A stretch of DNA of 64,000 nt, taken from NCBI GenBank assembly GCA_021390615.1, contig JAJEJU010000025.1, positions 992,001-1,056,000 of the forward strand. Reading direction: 5' to 3'. Positions 8,478 to 17,189 of this stretch are shown here, in pieces. The notes below the pieces were generated by a model. The model was not told the DNA's origin and made no database searches. It saw only the letters and a program-made list of their open reading frames with translations. Source of the DNA: Rhodanobacteraceae bacterium ZG21-1. Lineage in GTDB: Bacteria > Pseudomonadota > Gammaproteobacteria > Xanthomonadales > Rhodanobacteraceae. Within the stretch, counting starts at the first letter, position 1, and each line of letters starts with the position of its first letter. A program made the position numbers and the translations under genes.

Positions 8478-9364
8478 GACTCAGGCGCCACCAGCTTCAC
8501 CACGCTGGAGAAATCGAGCCCGCCGCGGCCGGCCTTGCTGTTGAGCGCATACAGGTTGCGCGCCAGCTCGCCCAGCGGAATCGAGGCGCCCACGCCCATC
8601 GCCGCCTCGGCCGCCAGGCCGAGATCCTTGAGCATGAGGTCGTTGCCGAAGCCGCCGCTGTAGCCGCGCGAGGCCGGCGCATTTTCCAGCACGCCCGGCC
8701 ACGGATTGCAGATTTCGGTGGCCCAGCTGCGGCCGGTGCTCACCGCCATCATCTGCGACAGCACCTTGGGATCGAGGCCGTGCGCGGCGCCCAGCGCCAG
8801 CGCCTCGCCGGTCACCGCCATGATCACGCCCAGCGCCATGTTGTTGCACAGCTTGGCCACCTGTCCCGCGCCGCTGCCGCCGACATGGAACACGTTCTTG
8901 CCCATCGCGGAGAGGATCGGCCGCGCGCGTTCCAGGGTTTCGGCCTCGCCGCCCACGATGAAGGTCAGCGTGCCGGCAGCGGCGCCGGCGGTCCCACCGG
9001 ACACTGGCGCGTCGAGCATGGCCAGCCCACGCTGCGCGGCTGCCTTCGCCACCTTCTGCGCGGTCGCCGGCGCGATGGTGCTGCAGTCGATCACCAGTGC
9101 GCCCGCCGCGATATGCGGCAGCAGGCCGCCCTCGCCCAAGTACAGGCCTTCGACGTGGCGGCTTGCCGGCAGCATCGAGATCACCACGTCGGCGCCCTCG
9201 ACCGCTTCGGCGGCATGGGCTGCGGCGTGCGCGCCCTGGGCCACAGCCTGCTCCACTGCGGCGGCCACCAGGTCGAACACCTGCACCGCATGACCAGCCT
9301 TGAGCAGATTGGCCGCCATCGGGCCGCCCATGTGTCCCAGGCCAATGAACGCGACTCGACTCAT
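8474..9364 (-). CDS. mmsB: 3-hydroxyisobutyrate dehydrogenase
   Basis: The product is 296 residues, the usual family length, starting [20 protein letters not shown] with the Rossmann GxGxMG dinucleotide motif. The substrate-binding segment [16 protein letters not shown] and the catalytic-lysine region [14 protein letters not shown] are intact. It oxidises 3-hydroxyisobutyrate to methylmalonate semialdehyde with NAD in valine breakdown, in the cytosol. The start at 9364 is set by the family N-terminus; a longer same-frame reading upstream is untypical. It lies 7 bp after the hydrolase gene and overlaps queH by 4 bp. Confidence 0.96.
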   Translation of the reverse strand: MSRVAFIGLGHMGGPMAANLLKAGHAVQVFDLVAAAVEQAVAQGAHAAAHAAEAVEGADVVISMLPASRHVEGLYLGEGGLLPHIAAGALVIDCSTIAPATAQKVAKAAAQRGLAMLDAPVSGGTAGAAAGTLTFIVGGEAETLERARPILSAMGKNVFHVGGSGAGQVAKLCNNMALGVIMAVTGEALALGAAHGLDPKVLSQMMAVSTGRSWATEICNPWPGVLENAPASRGYSGGFGNDLMLKDLGLAAEAAMGVGASIPLGELARNLYALNSKAGRGGLDFSSVVKLVAPES

Positions 9365-9371
9365 GCTGTGC

Positions 9372-10541
9372 TCACTCCGTGGTTGGCTGACCGAGGTCGG
9401 CGAGGGGATGCTCTCCCGCGGACCAGGGTGCGTGGAAAAAGTCGGCGGCCCAGGCGGCGGTGGCGTCCGCAAGCGCGGCTGGGCGCCAGTGCGGCTGGCG
9501 ATCCTTGTCGATCAGCAGCGCGCGGATGCCTTCGGCGAAATCGCCGTGCGCCGCGCAGTGCAGCGAGGCGATGTATTCGAGCCGGAACACCTCGGCCAAC
9601 GACAGCGCGGCCGCCTGTCGCTGCAGCTCGAAGGCCAGCCGCGCCGAACCGGGCGCGCCGGCAGCGAGCGTGTCGCGCGCCGTCGCCAGCCACAAGTCGT
9701 CCGTCGCCAGCGACTGGATCGCCTGCACGATCGCCTCGAGGCCGGCATGTGCGCACAGCGCTTCGATCTGCTGCCCGTGCTGCTGCAGCGGACCCGGCGC
9801 CGGCTGCGCCGCATGCTCGCGCAGCAAGGCGCCGAGGACCTGCGCGTTCTCGCCGCCGGCGCTCGACCAGTCCGCGCGCAGCAGCGCCTCGAACACCTCG
9901 TCGCGGCGGGCCTGCGCGATGTAGCAGTCGGCCAGCCCCGCATGGATGGCGTCGCTGCCGTTCAACGACGCGCCGGTCAGCGCCAGGAACAGCCCGCCGT
10001 GCCCCGGCACGCGCCGCAGCAGCCAGCTGCCGCCTACGTCCGGGTACAGGCCGACGGTGATTTCCGGGAAGGCGAGCCTGGAGCGCTCGGTCACCACGCG
10101 ATGGCTGGCGCCGGCCATCAGGCCGATGCCGCCGCCCATCACGATGCCGTGGCCCCAGCACAGCACCGGCTTGGGATAGGTATGGATGCGGTAGTCGAGG
10201 CGATATTCCACCGCGAAGAACTGGCTGGCGTAGGCGTTCTCGCGGATGTCGCGGTGCCCGGCCTCGCGATACTCGAGCATCGAGCGATACAGGCCGTGCA
10301 GGTCGCCGCCGGCGCAGAAGGCCTTTTCGCCGGCGCCCTGCAACACCACCAGCACAATGCCTTCGTCGTCGGCCCAGGCCTGCAGGCGCTGGTCGAGCAG
10401 GCGCGCCATCTCCAGCGACAGGCCATTGAGCGTCTTCGGCGCATTCAGCGTGGCGATGCCGATGCGCCTGCCGTTGGCGGCGGCGCGTTCTTCGAACAGC
10501 ACCGGCGCTTCGGCGGCCGCGGTGGCGTCGCCGCCGCTCAT
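9372..10541 (-). CDS. 3-hydroxyisobutyryl-CoA hydrolase (crotonase fold)
   Basis: The product is 389 residues, longer than a plain enoyl-CoA hydratase and matching the HIBYL-CoA hydrolase group. Oxyanion-hole motifs are KAFCAGGDLHGLYRS and HGIVMGGGIGLM. The catalytic region FPEITVGLYPDVGGSW carries the Glu/Asp typical of hydrolases, and the C-terminal extension (EVFRLEYIASLHCA) is typical too. It releases 3-hydroxyisobutyrate from its CoA ester in valine catabolism. The ATG at 10541 is chosen because it overlaps the upstream stop by 4 bp (ATGA); an ATG at 10553 in the same frame is the alternative. Confidence 0.93.
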   Translation of the reverse strand: MSGGDATAAAEAPVLFEERAAANGRRIGIATLNAPKTLNGLSLEMARLLDQRLQAWADDEGIVLVVLQGAGEKAFCAGGDLHGLYRSMLEYREAGHRDIRENAYASQFFAVEYRLDYRIHTYPKPVLCWGHGIVMGGGIGLMAGASHRVVTERSRLAFPEITVGLYPDVGGSWLLRRVPGHGGLFLALTGASLNGSDAIHAGLADCYIAQARRDEVFEALLRADWSSAGGENAQVLGALLREHAAQPAPGPLQQHGQQIEALCAHAGLEAIVQAIQSLATDDLWLATARDTLAAGAPGSARLAFELQRQAAALSLAEVFRLEYIASLHCAAHGDFAEGIRALLIDKDRQPHWRPAALADATAAWAADFFHAPWSAGEHPLADLGQPTTE

Positions 10542-11332
10542 GCGTTCTTCCATTGCGGCGCGCGCTTTTCCAGGAAGGCGTTGACGCCCTCGCGCTGGTC
10601 GACGCTGTCGAACAGATCGACGAAGGCCTCGCGCTCCTGCACCAGCGCCGTGGCCAGGGTCTGCGCACGCGTGGCCTGCACCAGCTTCTTGCACGCGGCG
10701 AGGCTCACCGGGCTCTGCTTGCCGGCCTGGTGCGCCCAGGCCAGCGCCTTGGCCTTGCCCTCGCCCTTGGGCACCACTTCTTCGACCAGGCCGATGCGCA
10801 AGGCGGTCGCCGCATCGATGCGCTCGCCGAGCAGGATCATGCGCTTGGCCCAGCCTTCGCCGACCAGCCGTGCAAGGTTCTGAGTGCCGCCGGCGCAGGG
10901 CAGCAGGCCGACGGTGGCTTCGGGCAAGGCCAGCTGCGCGTGTTCCTCGGCGATGCGCAGATCGCAGGCCAGCGCGCACTCCAGGCCGCCACCCATCGCG
11001 TAGCCGTTGATCGCCGCGATGCTGACGCCGCGAAAGGCGGACAAGGTCTCGAAGGCTTCGCCGAAGCGGCGCGCCGCGTCGCGCGCCACGGCCTTGTCGC
11101 CGTCGGCGAACTGCTTCAGGTCGGCGCCAGCCGAGAAGAACTTTTCGCCGTCGCCGGTGATCACCATGGCGTAGATCTCGCGGTCGGCATCCAGGTCGCG
11201 CACCAGGTCGCGCAGCGCGGTCAGGCTTTCGCGCGTCCAGGTGTGCGCGGGCGGATGATTCAGCGTGACCAGGGCGACATGGCCGTCGATCGACAGCTGC
11301 AGCCCGGTGTAGTGCTTGCCGGCATGACTCAT
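10538..11332 (-). CDS. Enoyl-CoA hydratase (methacrylyl-CoA hydration step)
   Basis: The product is 264 residues with crotonase motifs EKFFSAGADLKQF, NGYAMGGGLECALACDLRIA and LPEATVGLLPCAGGTQNLAR. By position in the operon it should hydrate methacrylyl-CoA to 3-hydroxyisobutyryl-CoA. The crotonase family is broad, so other enoyl-CoA substrates are possible. It overlaps both neighbours by 4 bp, showing tight translational coupling. Confidence 0.93.
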   Translation of the reverse strand: MSHAGKHYTGLQLSIDGHVALVTLNHPPAHTWTRESLTALRDLVRDLDADREIYAMVITGDGEKFFSAGADLKQFADGDKAVARDAARRFGEAFETLSAFRGVSIAAINGYAMGGGLECALACDLRIAEEHAQLALPEATVGLLPCAGGTQNLARLVGEGWAKRMILLGERIDAATALRIGLVEEVVPKGEGKAKALAWAHQAGKQSPVSLAACKKLVQATRAQTLATALVQEREAFVDLFDSVDQREGVNAFLEKRAPQWKNA

Positions 11333-12507
11333 CGCAATTCCTCTTCGGTGTTGAGCAGGTGGCGCGCCACGATCACGCGCATGATCTCGTTGGTGCCTTC
11401 CAGGATCTGATGCACGCGGCAATCGCGCAACAGGCGCTCCACCGGATACTCGCGGATATAGCCGTAGCCGCCGTGGATCTGCAGCGCGTCGTTGCAGATG
11501 GCGAAGCCCGCGTCGGTGGCGAAGCGCTTGGCCATGGCGCACCACACGGTGGCGTCGTGGCTGCCGGCGTCGAGCTTGCGCGCCGCGGTGTGCACCATCT
11601 GGCGCGCCGCCACCAGCTCGGTGGCCATGTCGGCCAGCTTGAACTGCAGCGCCTGGAACTCGGCCAGCTTCTTGCCGAACTGGCGCCGCTCGCCCATGTA
11701 GCGGCGCGCCGCGTCGAGCGCGCCCTGGGCCGCGCCCAGCGAACAGGCAGCGATGTTGAGGCGGCCGCCGTCCAGGCCCTTCATGGCGATCTTGAAGCCG
11801 TCGCCCTCGCTGCCGAGCAGGTGATCCGCCGGCACGCGCACGCCGTCGAAGCTGATGCCGCGCGTCGGCTGGCTGTGCCAGCCCATCTTCTCTTCGTTGC
11901 GGCCGTAACCGATGCCTTGCGCGTCGGCCGGCACCGCAAACGCGGAAATGCCGCGCGCGCCCTCCTCGCCGGTGCGCGCCATCACCACCAGCACGTCGGT
12001 GGCGCCGGCGCCGGAGATGAAGGCCTTGCTGCCGTGCAGGACGTAGTGATCGCCGTCGCGTTCGGCGCGCGTGCGCAGGGACCCGGCATCGGAGCCCGCG
12101 CCAGGCTCGGTCAGGCAGTACGAGGCGAGTCGTTCGCCGCTGGCGAGCGCCGGACCCCAGGCATCGCGCACCGCCGCGGTGGCGAAATGGGTGAGCATCC
12201 ACGTCGCCATGTTGTGGATGCTGATGAAGGCGGCCGTCGACGGGTCGACCGCCGCCAGCTCCTCGAACACGATCGCCGCGTCGAGCCGGCTCAGGCCGGA
12301 GCCGCCGGCCTGCTCGTCGGTGTACAGGCCGCAGAAACCCAGCTCGCCGGCCTTGCGGATCGCCTCACGCGGGAATTCGCTCTCTGCGTCCCAGTGCGCG
12401 GCGAACGGCGCCAGCTCCGCCTGGGCGAAGTCGCGCGCCGCCTCGCGGAAGGCGAGCTGCTCGTCCGTCAGCTCCGGGGACGCCACCGGCATGACCTTGC
12501 TGTCCAT
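11329..12507 (-). CDS. Acyl-CoA dehydrogenase (probable isobutyryl-CoA dehydrogenase)
   Basis: The product is 392 residues with the classic ACAD layout: an N-terminal helical domain, the FAD-binding YCLTEPGAGSDAGSLRTRA segment, a beta domain, and the C-terminal four-helix domain with the signature QILEGTNEIMRVIVARHLL. The YCLTEPGAGSDA and GGYGYIREYPVERLLRD segments are characteristic of the family. It oxidises isobutyryl-CoA to methacrylyl-CoA and passes electrons to ETF. The substrate is inferred from the operon. It lies 12 bp after mmsA and overlaps the hydratase by 4 bp. Confidence 0.93.
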   Translation of the reverse strand: MDSKVMPVASPELTDEQLAFREAARDFAQAELAPFAAHWDAESEFPREAIRKAGELGFCGLYTDEQAGGSGLSRLDAAIVFEELAAVDPSTAAFISIHNMATWMLTHFATAAVRDAWGPALASGERLASYCLTEPGAGSDAGSLRTRAERDGDHYVLHGSKAFISGAGATDVLVVMARTGEEGARGISAFAVPADAQGIGYGRNEEKMGWHSQPTRGISFDGVRVPADHLLGSEGDGFKIAMKGLDGGRLNIAACSLGAAQGALDAARRYMGERRQFGKKLAEFQALQFKLADMATELVAARQMVHTAARKLDAGSHDATVWCAMAKRFATDAGFAICNDALQIHGGYGYIREYPVERLLRDCRVHQILEGTNEIMRVIVARHLLNTEEELR

Positions 12508-12519
12508 GGCGGCGCCCCA

Positions 12520-14043
12520 TCACTTGAGATGGATCGTGGTGTTGACGCCGACATGCAGGGTGTCGTCGTCGAACCAGCGCTGGGTCACCGTCTTGGTCTG
12601 CGTGTAGAAGGTGACGACCTGCTTGCCGTAGGGGCCGAGGTCGCCCAGCTTGGACGCACGCGAACCGGTGAACGAGAACAGCGGCACCGGCACCGGGATC
12701 GGCACGTTGATGCCCACCTGGCCCACGTCGATGTCTTCCTGGAAGCGCCGCGCGGCCGCGCCGCTCTGGGTGAACACAGCGGTGCCGTTGCCGTTCGGGT
12801 TGGCGTTGACCAGTTCGATCGCCTCATCGAGCGAAGCGGCGGAAAGGATCACCAGCACCGGTCCGAAAATTTCCTCGTCATAGATACGCATGCCCGGCTT
12901 CACGCCGGAGAAGATGGTGGGGCCGACGAAGTTGCCGTCCTCGAAGCCGGGCACCTTCGGTGCGCGGCCGTCCAGTTCCAGCGTGGCGCCCTGCGCCACG
13001 CCCGCGGCGATCAGCGCCTCCACGCGTTCGCGCGCCGCGCAGGAGATCAGCGGACCCACGTCGGTGCCCGCCTCGGTACCGGCATTCACCTTGAGCGTAC
13101 GCGCCTTGGCCACCAGCTCGGGAATCCAGCCCTGCGCCTCGCCCACCAGCACCGCGGTCGACGCCGCCATGCAGCGCTGTCCGGCGGCGCCGAACGCCGC
13201 GCCGGCCAGCGCGTTGAGGGTCTGTTCCTTGTTGGCGTCGGGCAGCACCACCGCGTGGTTCTTCGCGCCCATCATGCACTGCACGCGCTTGCCCGCCTGC
13301 GAGGCGCGGTGATACACGTGAGTGCCCACGCGGGTGGAGCCGACGAAGGACACCGCCTTGATGTCGGCGTGGTCGCAAATCGCGTTGACCACTTCCTCGC
13401 CGCCGTGCACCACGTTGAGCACGCCCTTGGGAATGCCCGCCTCCAGCGCCAGCTCGACCAGGCGCATGGTCACCATCGGGTCCTGCTCGGACGGCTTCAG
13501 CACGAAGGTGTTGCCGGTGGCGATCGCCATCGGGAACATCCACAGCGGAATCATCGCCGGGAAATTGAATGGGGTGATGCCCGCGCACACGCCCAGCGGC
13601 TGCAGCAAGGTGTAGGTGTCCACACCGGTGGCGACGTTGTTGGCCAGCTCGCCCAGCTGCAGGTTGCCGATGGCGGCCGCATGCTCCACCACCTCCAGCC
13701 CGCGGAACACATCGCCCTCGGCGTCGGGCAAGGTCTTGCCCTGCTCCGCGGTGAGCAGCGCGGCGAGCTCGCCCATGTGCTCGCGGATCAGCTGCTGGTA
13801 TTTCAGGAAGATGCGCGCGCGCACGCCGATCGGCGTCTTGCGCCAGCTCTTGAAGGCTTGCTTGGCGGCGGCCACGGCCGCGTCCACTTCGCCGCGGGTG
13901 GCGAACGGAACCCGCGCCAGCACGGCCTGGGTGGCGGGGTTCACCACCTCGCGCCACTCGCTGCTCTTCGATTCGACGAAGGCGCCGTCGATCAGCAATT
14001 TGACGGTCGCGACCTCGGCCGCCACGGTGCCCAACTTGTTCAT
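12520..14043 (-). CDS. mmsA: CoA-acylating methylmalonate-semialdehyde dehydrogenase
   Basis: The product is 507 residues. It converts methylmalonate semialdehyde plus CoA to propionyl-CoA, the end of the valine branch. Aldehyde dehydrogenase motifs are present: [17 protein letters not shown], the NAD-binding [10 protein letters not shown] and [10 protein letters not shown], and the catalytic cysteine in [13 protein letters not shown]. The C-terminus is [12 protein letters not shown], typical of MmsA. It is the first gene of the operon, with an AGGA ribosome site before the ATG. The cobalamin riboswitch ends about 140 nt upstream. Confidence 0.96.
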   Translation of the reverse strand: MNKLGTVAAEVATVKLLIDGAFVESKSSEWREVVNPATQAVLARVPFATRGEVDAAVAAAKQAFKSWRKTPIGVRARIFLKYQQLIREHMGELAALLTAEQGKTLPDAEGDVFRGLEVVEHAAAIGNLQLGELANNVATGVDTYTLLQPLGVCAGITPFNFPAMIPLWMFPMAIATGNTFVLKPSEQDPMVTMRLVELALEAGIPKGVLNVVHGGEEVVNAICDHADIKAVSFVGSTRVGTHVYHRASQAGKRVQCMMGAKNHAVVLPDANKEQTLNALAGAAFGAAGQRCMAASTAVLVGEAQGWIPELVAKARTLKVNAGTEAGTDVGPLISCAARERVEALIAAGVAQGATLELDGRAPKVPGFEDGNFVGPTIFSGVKPGMRIYDEEIFGPVLVILSAASLDEAIELVNANPNGNGTAVFTQSGAAARRFQEDIDVGQVGINVPIPVPVPLFSFTGSRASKLGDLGPYGKQVVTFYTQTKTVTQRWFDDDTLHVGVNTTIHLK

Positions 14044-14183
14044 GTCCTGTCTCCGTATCGCTCACCCGCGAGATGGGGCCGCGGAGCACAGACAAGACAA
14101 CGCAAGACGGCAGACCACCGGATCCTGAATCGGCTCGCCTGGTTGCCCTCCGCAACACCCGAGAACGACGCGTCACGCGTCGA

Positions 14184-14349
14184 CACAGGCCGGTCTCCGG
14201 GCTCGCGAGCGAAGCGGCTGCTTCAGCCCGGCACCTTCCCGCGCGACGCGCAGTGGTTTCATGCCGGATTTTCTCGCCTACCGTTGCGGGGGCAGCGTCG
14301 GCATGGGGTGGACGAATCCACCTGCACCGACTTCCCGTTTCACCCTGTG
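14184..14349 (-). promoter_or_regulatory. Cobalamin (adenosylcobalamin) riboswitch leading the mmsA-queH operon
   Basis: Read on the minus strand, the conserved cobalamin aptamer elements occur in order. They are AAACGGGAA, a hairpin GGTGGATTCGTCCACC, the core GCTGCCCCCGCAACGGT, CCACTG, GCGGGAAGGTGCCGGGCT, and the 3' B12 box AGCCCGGAGACCGGCC. The outer helix P1 pairs CACAGG with CCTGTG. Three nucleotides past P1 is a perfect GACGCG-TGA-CGCGTC hairpin (14167-14181), which may be part of the expression platform, although no terminator T-run follows. The next gene in this direction is mmsA, 140 nt downstream. Known cobalamin riboswitches nearly always lower expression when B12 is plentiful. Confidence 0.95.
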
Positions 14350-14384
14350 CGCCATTGGCGACACAGGACACCTGTGAAGCGGCT

Positions 14385-14412
14385 AGTGTATCGCCTGGCC
14401 GATGTCCGGCAA
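14385..14412 (-). promoter_or_regulatory. Candidate sigma-70 promoter for the riboswitch transcript
   Basis: On the minus strand TTGCCG (14412-14407) and TACACT (14390-14385) are separated by 16 bp and lie 36 bp before the first paired base of the aptamer. Position and sequence fit a housekeeping promoter. It has not been tested. Confidence 0.5.
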
Positions 14413-14557
14413 GCTGCAGCGCGGAATGCCAAGGCAAAACAAGGACATGAAATTCGACTTGTGACATGCGCTACACCGCAGCCCATGCGCCGGCCCTGTT
14501 TCAGCACCGGCGCAGCGCCGCCACCGGATCGGGCGAAACCGCCCGACCGGCCAGGCC

Positions 14558-17032
14558 TCAGCCTGCGTGCTGCTTGATGGCCTTTGTCGCCGCCATGCCG
14601 AACGACGGCGGGCGATCGGCCGCGGCCGTGCCGAACTGCTTGTTCGGCGTGGCGCCCATCTCGAAGGCGAGGGTGCCCCCGGCAACCAGCTCGGCATGAC
14701 TGATCCAGCTCTTGCTCCACGGCTGGCCGTTCCAGCTCACCGACTGGATGTAGGGACGATCCGGCGCGTTGCCGTGCGCCTCGATCACCAGCTTGCGCTC
14801 GCCGGGCAGGCGGATCTCGGCGCGGTCCAGCAGCGGGCTGCCGAACACGTAGTTCCCGCTGACCGGGTCCACCGCGTACAGGCCCAGCGCGCTGAGCACG
14901 TACCACGCGCTCATCTGGCCGCAATCCTCGTTGCCGGCCAGGCCGTCGGGCTGGTCGTCGTACATGGTTTCGAGCAGGCTGCGGATGCGCGCCTGGGTCT
15001 TGTGGTGCGAACCGGTATAGGCATACAGGTAGGCCACGTGGTGGCTGGGCTCGTTGCCGTGCGCGTACTGGCCGACCATGCCGGCGATGTCCGGCGGCGC
15101 GTCGGCGGGCAGGGTCGAATCGGTGTGGAACAGTTCGTCCAGCTTGCGCTCGAAGGCCTGCTCGCCGCCGAACAGCTTCATGTAGTTGTACAAGTCGTGC
15201 TGGTTGAGGAAGCTGGCTTCCCAGGCATTCGATTCGGTGAAGTCGCGCCACTGCTCGGAGTGGCCCATGCCGCGCGGATCGAAAGGCTGCAGCCACTGGC
15301 CGTCGCTGCCGCGCGGGCGCACGAAGGCCAGCTTGCGGTCGAACACGTGGGCGTAGTTCTGCGAGCGCTTGCGCAGCGCGTCGGCATCGGCATGCTCGCC
15401 GAGCGCCTCGGCCAGGCGCGACAGCGCCCAGTCGTCGTAGGCGTATTCGAGCGTCTTGCTGACCGCCTCGCCTTCCTTGTCGCTGGGGATGTAGCCGAGC
15501 TTGCGGTAGTACGGCAGGCCGCGGTAGTCGTCGTCGAAGGCGCGCTTGCGGTACACCGGCCAGGCTTTGGCGTAATCGATGCCCTTGAAGCCCTTGACGC
15601 AGGCCTCGGCGATCGCCGAGGTGGAGTGGTAGCCGATCATGCAGCCGGTCTCGCCGCACTGCAGCGGCCATACCGGCGGGCCGTCCGGGCTTTCGTTGGC
15701 CATCCGCACCAGCGCGCCGACGATGTCCGGCACGCGCTCGGGCTGGTACAGCGTGAGCAGCGGATGCCAGGCGCGGTAGGTGTCCCACAGCGAGTAGGTG
15801 CTGTAGCTGTGCGTGCCCTGCGGCAGCTGGTGGACCTGCCGGTCCATGCCGCGATAGCGGCCGTCGGTGTCGCTGTACAGCGTCGGCGCCAGCATGCTGT
15901 GGTAGAGCGAGGTGTAGAAGATGCGCCGGTGCTTTTGCGAGCCCGTGGCGATGCCGATGCGGCTCAGCTCGCTTTCCCAGGCCTCGCCCGCAGCAGCACG
16001 GACCTGCTCGAAATCCCAGCCCGGGATTTCGCTGTCGAGGTTGCGTAGCGCACCGTCGATGTCGACCGCGGAGATGCCGACTTTCACCAGCAGCGGCTGG
16101 CTGCCCGCATCGTCGAAATGCAGCGCCGCCTTCAGATGCTTGCCCTGCACCGCCTTGCTGCCGCCGGCCGCCGCGGCGTCCTCGCTGTACAGCACGGCCT
16201 GGGTGAACGGCCGCGAGACTTTCAGCGCGAAATAGATCGGCCGGTCCTTGATCCAGAAATCCACCTGGCGGCCGCCGACCAGGGTGTCGTTGCCGATCAG
16301 TTTGAGTTCGGCGTCATGCACCTTGGTCGGCGCATCCGCCGGGTCGTGATAGGCGTGCGCGAAGTCGAGCAGCAGATGGCCGGCGCCGGGCTTGTTGAAG
16401 GTGTAGCGGTGTAGGCCCGCGCGCGCGGTGGCGGTGAGCTCGGCAAGGATGTCGTGCTTGCTCAGGCGCACGCGGTAATAGCCCGGACGCGCCTGCTCCT
16501 GGTCGTAGCGCGAGCGGTAGCCGTGGCCGGGCGTGGGATTCTCGTGGCCGGTCAGCTGCGGGCCGCGCGCCGCGCCGTCGTATTTGGAATGGTAGTTGTG
16601 GTTCGGCAGGCCGCTGTCGCCGGGCTGCAGCAGCACCTCGCCCTGCGCCGGCATCACCAGCACGTCCAGCATGTCGCTGGCGCCGGTGCCGCTGAGATGC
16701 GTGTGCGAGAAGCCCATGATCGAGCCGTCGCCCTGGTGATAGCCGGAGCAGCCGTCCCAGCCGGAGTCGTGGGTGTCCGGGCTCAGCTGCACCATACCGA
16801 ACGGCAGCGTCGCGCCTGGATAGACGTGGCCGTGGCCGCCTGTGCCGATGAACACGTCGACATACTGCGATACGCCGCTGCCCGCCGCTGCGCTGCCGGA
16901 CGCGCCGAGCGCATCTTCGGCACCCGTCGCGCCCGCCGTAGCCGCACCCGCGAATGCCGGCAGCGCGGCCAGGCTGTCGCCGACCAGGGCCAGGGTCACC
17001 GCGCCTTGCAGGAATCGTCTGCGTGTCACCAT
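14558..17032 (-). CDS. GH92 family alpha-mannosidase, Tat-exported
   Basis: The product is 824 residues. It begins MVTRRRFLQGAVTLALVGDS, a twin-arginine export signal (RRRFLQG) followed by a hydrophobic run. GH92 hallmarks follow: QYVDVFIGTGGHGHVYPGA, LPFGMVQLSPDT, FSHTHLSGTGASDM, WPLQCGETGCMIGYHS and GNEDCGQMSAWYVLSALG. GH92 enzymes are calcium-dependent exo-alpha-mannosidases, mostly alpha-1,2, acting on N-glycan high-mannose arms in the periplasm. It is the last gene of the glycan locus, 157 bp after the GH125 gene. Confidence 0.95.
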   Translation of the reverse strand: MVTRRRFLQGAVTLALVGDSLAALPAFAGAATAGATGAEDALGASGSAAAGSGVSQYVDVFIGTGGHGHVYPGATLPFGMVQLSPDTHDSGWDGCSGYHQGDGSIMGFSHTHLSGTGASDMLDVLVMPAQGEVLLQPGDSGLPNHNYHSKYDGAARGPQLTGHENPTPGHGYRSRYDQEQARPGYYRVRLSKHDILAELTATARAGLHRYTFNKPGAGHLLLDFAHAYHDPADAPTKVHDAELKLIGNDTLVGGRQVDFWIKDRPIYFALKVSRPFTQAVLYSEDAAAAGGSKAVQGKHLKAALHFDDAGSQPLLVKVGISAVDIDGALRNLDSEIPGWDFEQVRAAAGEAWESELSRIGIATGSQKHRRIFYTSLYHSMLAPTLYSDTDGRYRGMDRQVHQLPQGTHSYSTYSLWDTYRAWHPLLTLYQPERVPDIVGALVRMANESPDGPPVWPLQCGETGCMIGYHSTSAIAEACVKGFKGIDYAKAWPVYRKRAFDDDYRGLPYYRKLGYIPSDKEGEAVSKTLEYAYDDWALSRLAEALGEHADADALRKRSQNYAHVFDRKLAFVRPRGSDGQWLQPFDPRGMGHSEQWRDFTESNAWEASFLNQHDLYNYMKLFGGEQAFERKLDELFHTDSTLPADAPPDIAGMVGQYAHGNEPSHHVAYLYAYTGSHHKTQARIRSLLETMYDDQPDGLAGNEDCGQMSAWYVLSALGLYAVDPVSGNYVFGSPLLDRAEIRLPGERKLVIEAHGNAPDRPYIQSVSWNGQPWSKSWISHAELVAGGTLAFEMGATPNKQFGTAAADRPPSFGMAATKAIKQHAG

Positions 17033-17189
17033 CTCGTACTCTCCCGTTTATCGCGTCTTGGCTGCTGCATGGTCGTGCAGGGACCGCGGTCGTGTCCGCT
17101 GCCGCTGGCTTCGAAAGCTTTCGTCGCAACGGCGCCGGCCTGGCGAAGCTCGCCGGCGCTGCTGCCGATCGGATCGTCGCCGCACATGC

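Noticed and set aside
14184-14349. Assignment of the riboswitch to the GH92/glycan locus
   Set aside because: The aptamer reads correctly only on the minus strand, and the GH92 gene ends upstream of it in that direction. Its transcript can only lead into mmsA.
11359-14577. 1072-codon open frame on the plus strand
   Set aside because: It lies antisense to mmsA and the acyl-CoA dehydrogenase, is His/Arg/Ala-rich with no domain, and is typical of the mirror frame of GC-rich genes.
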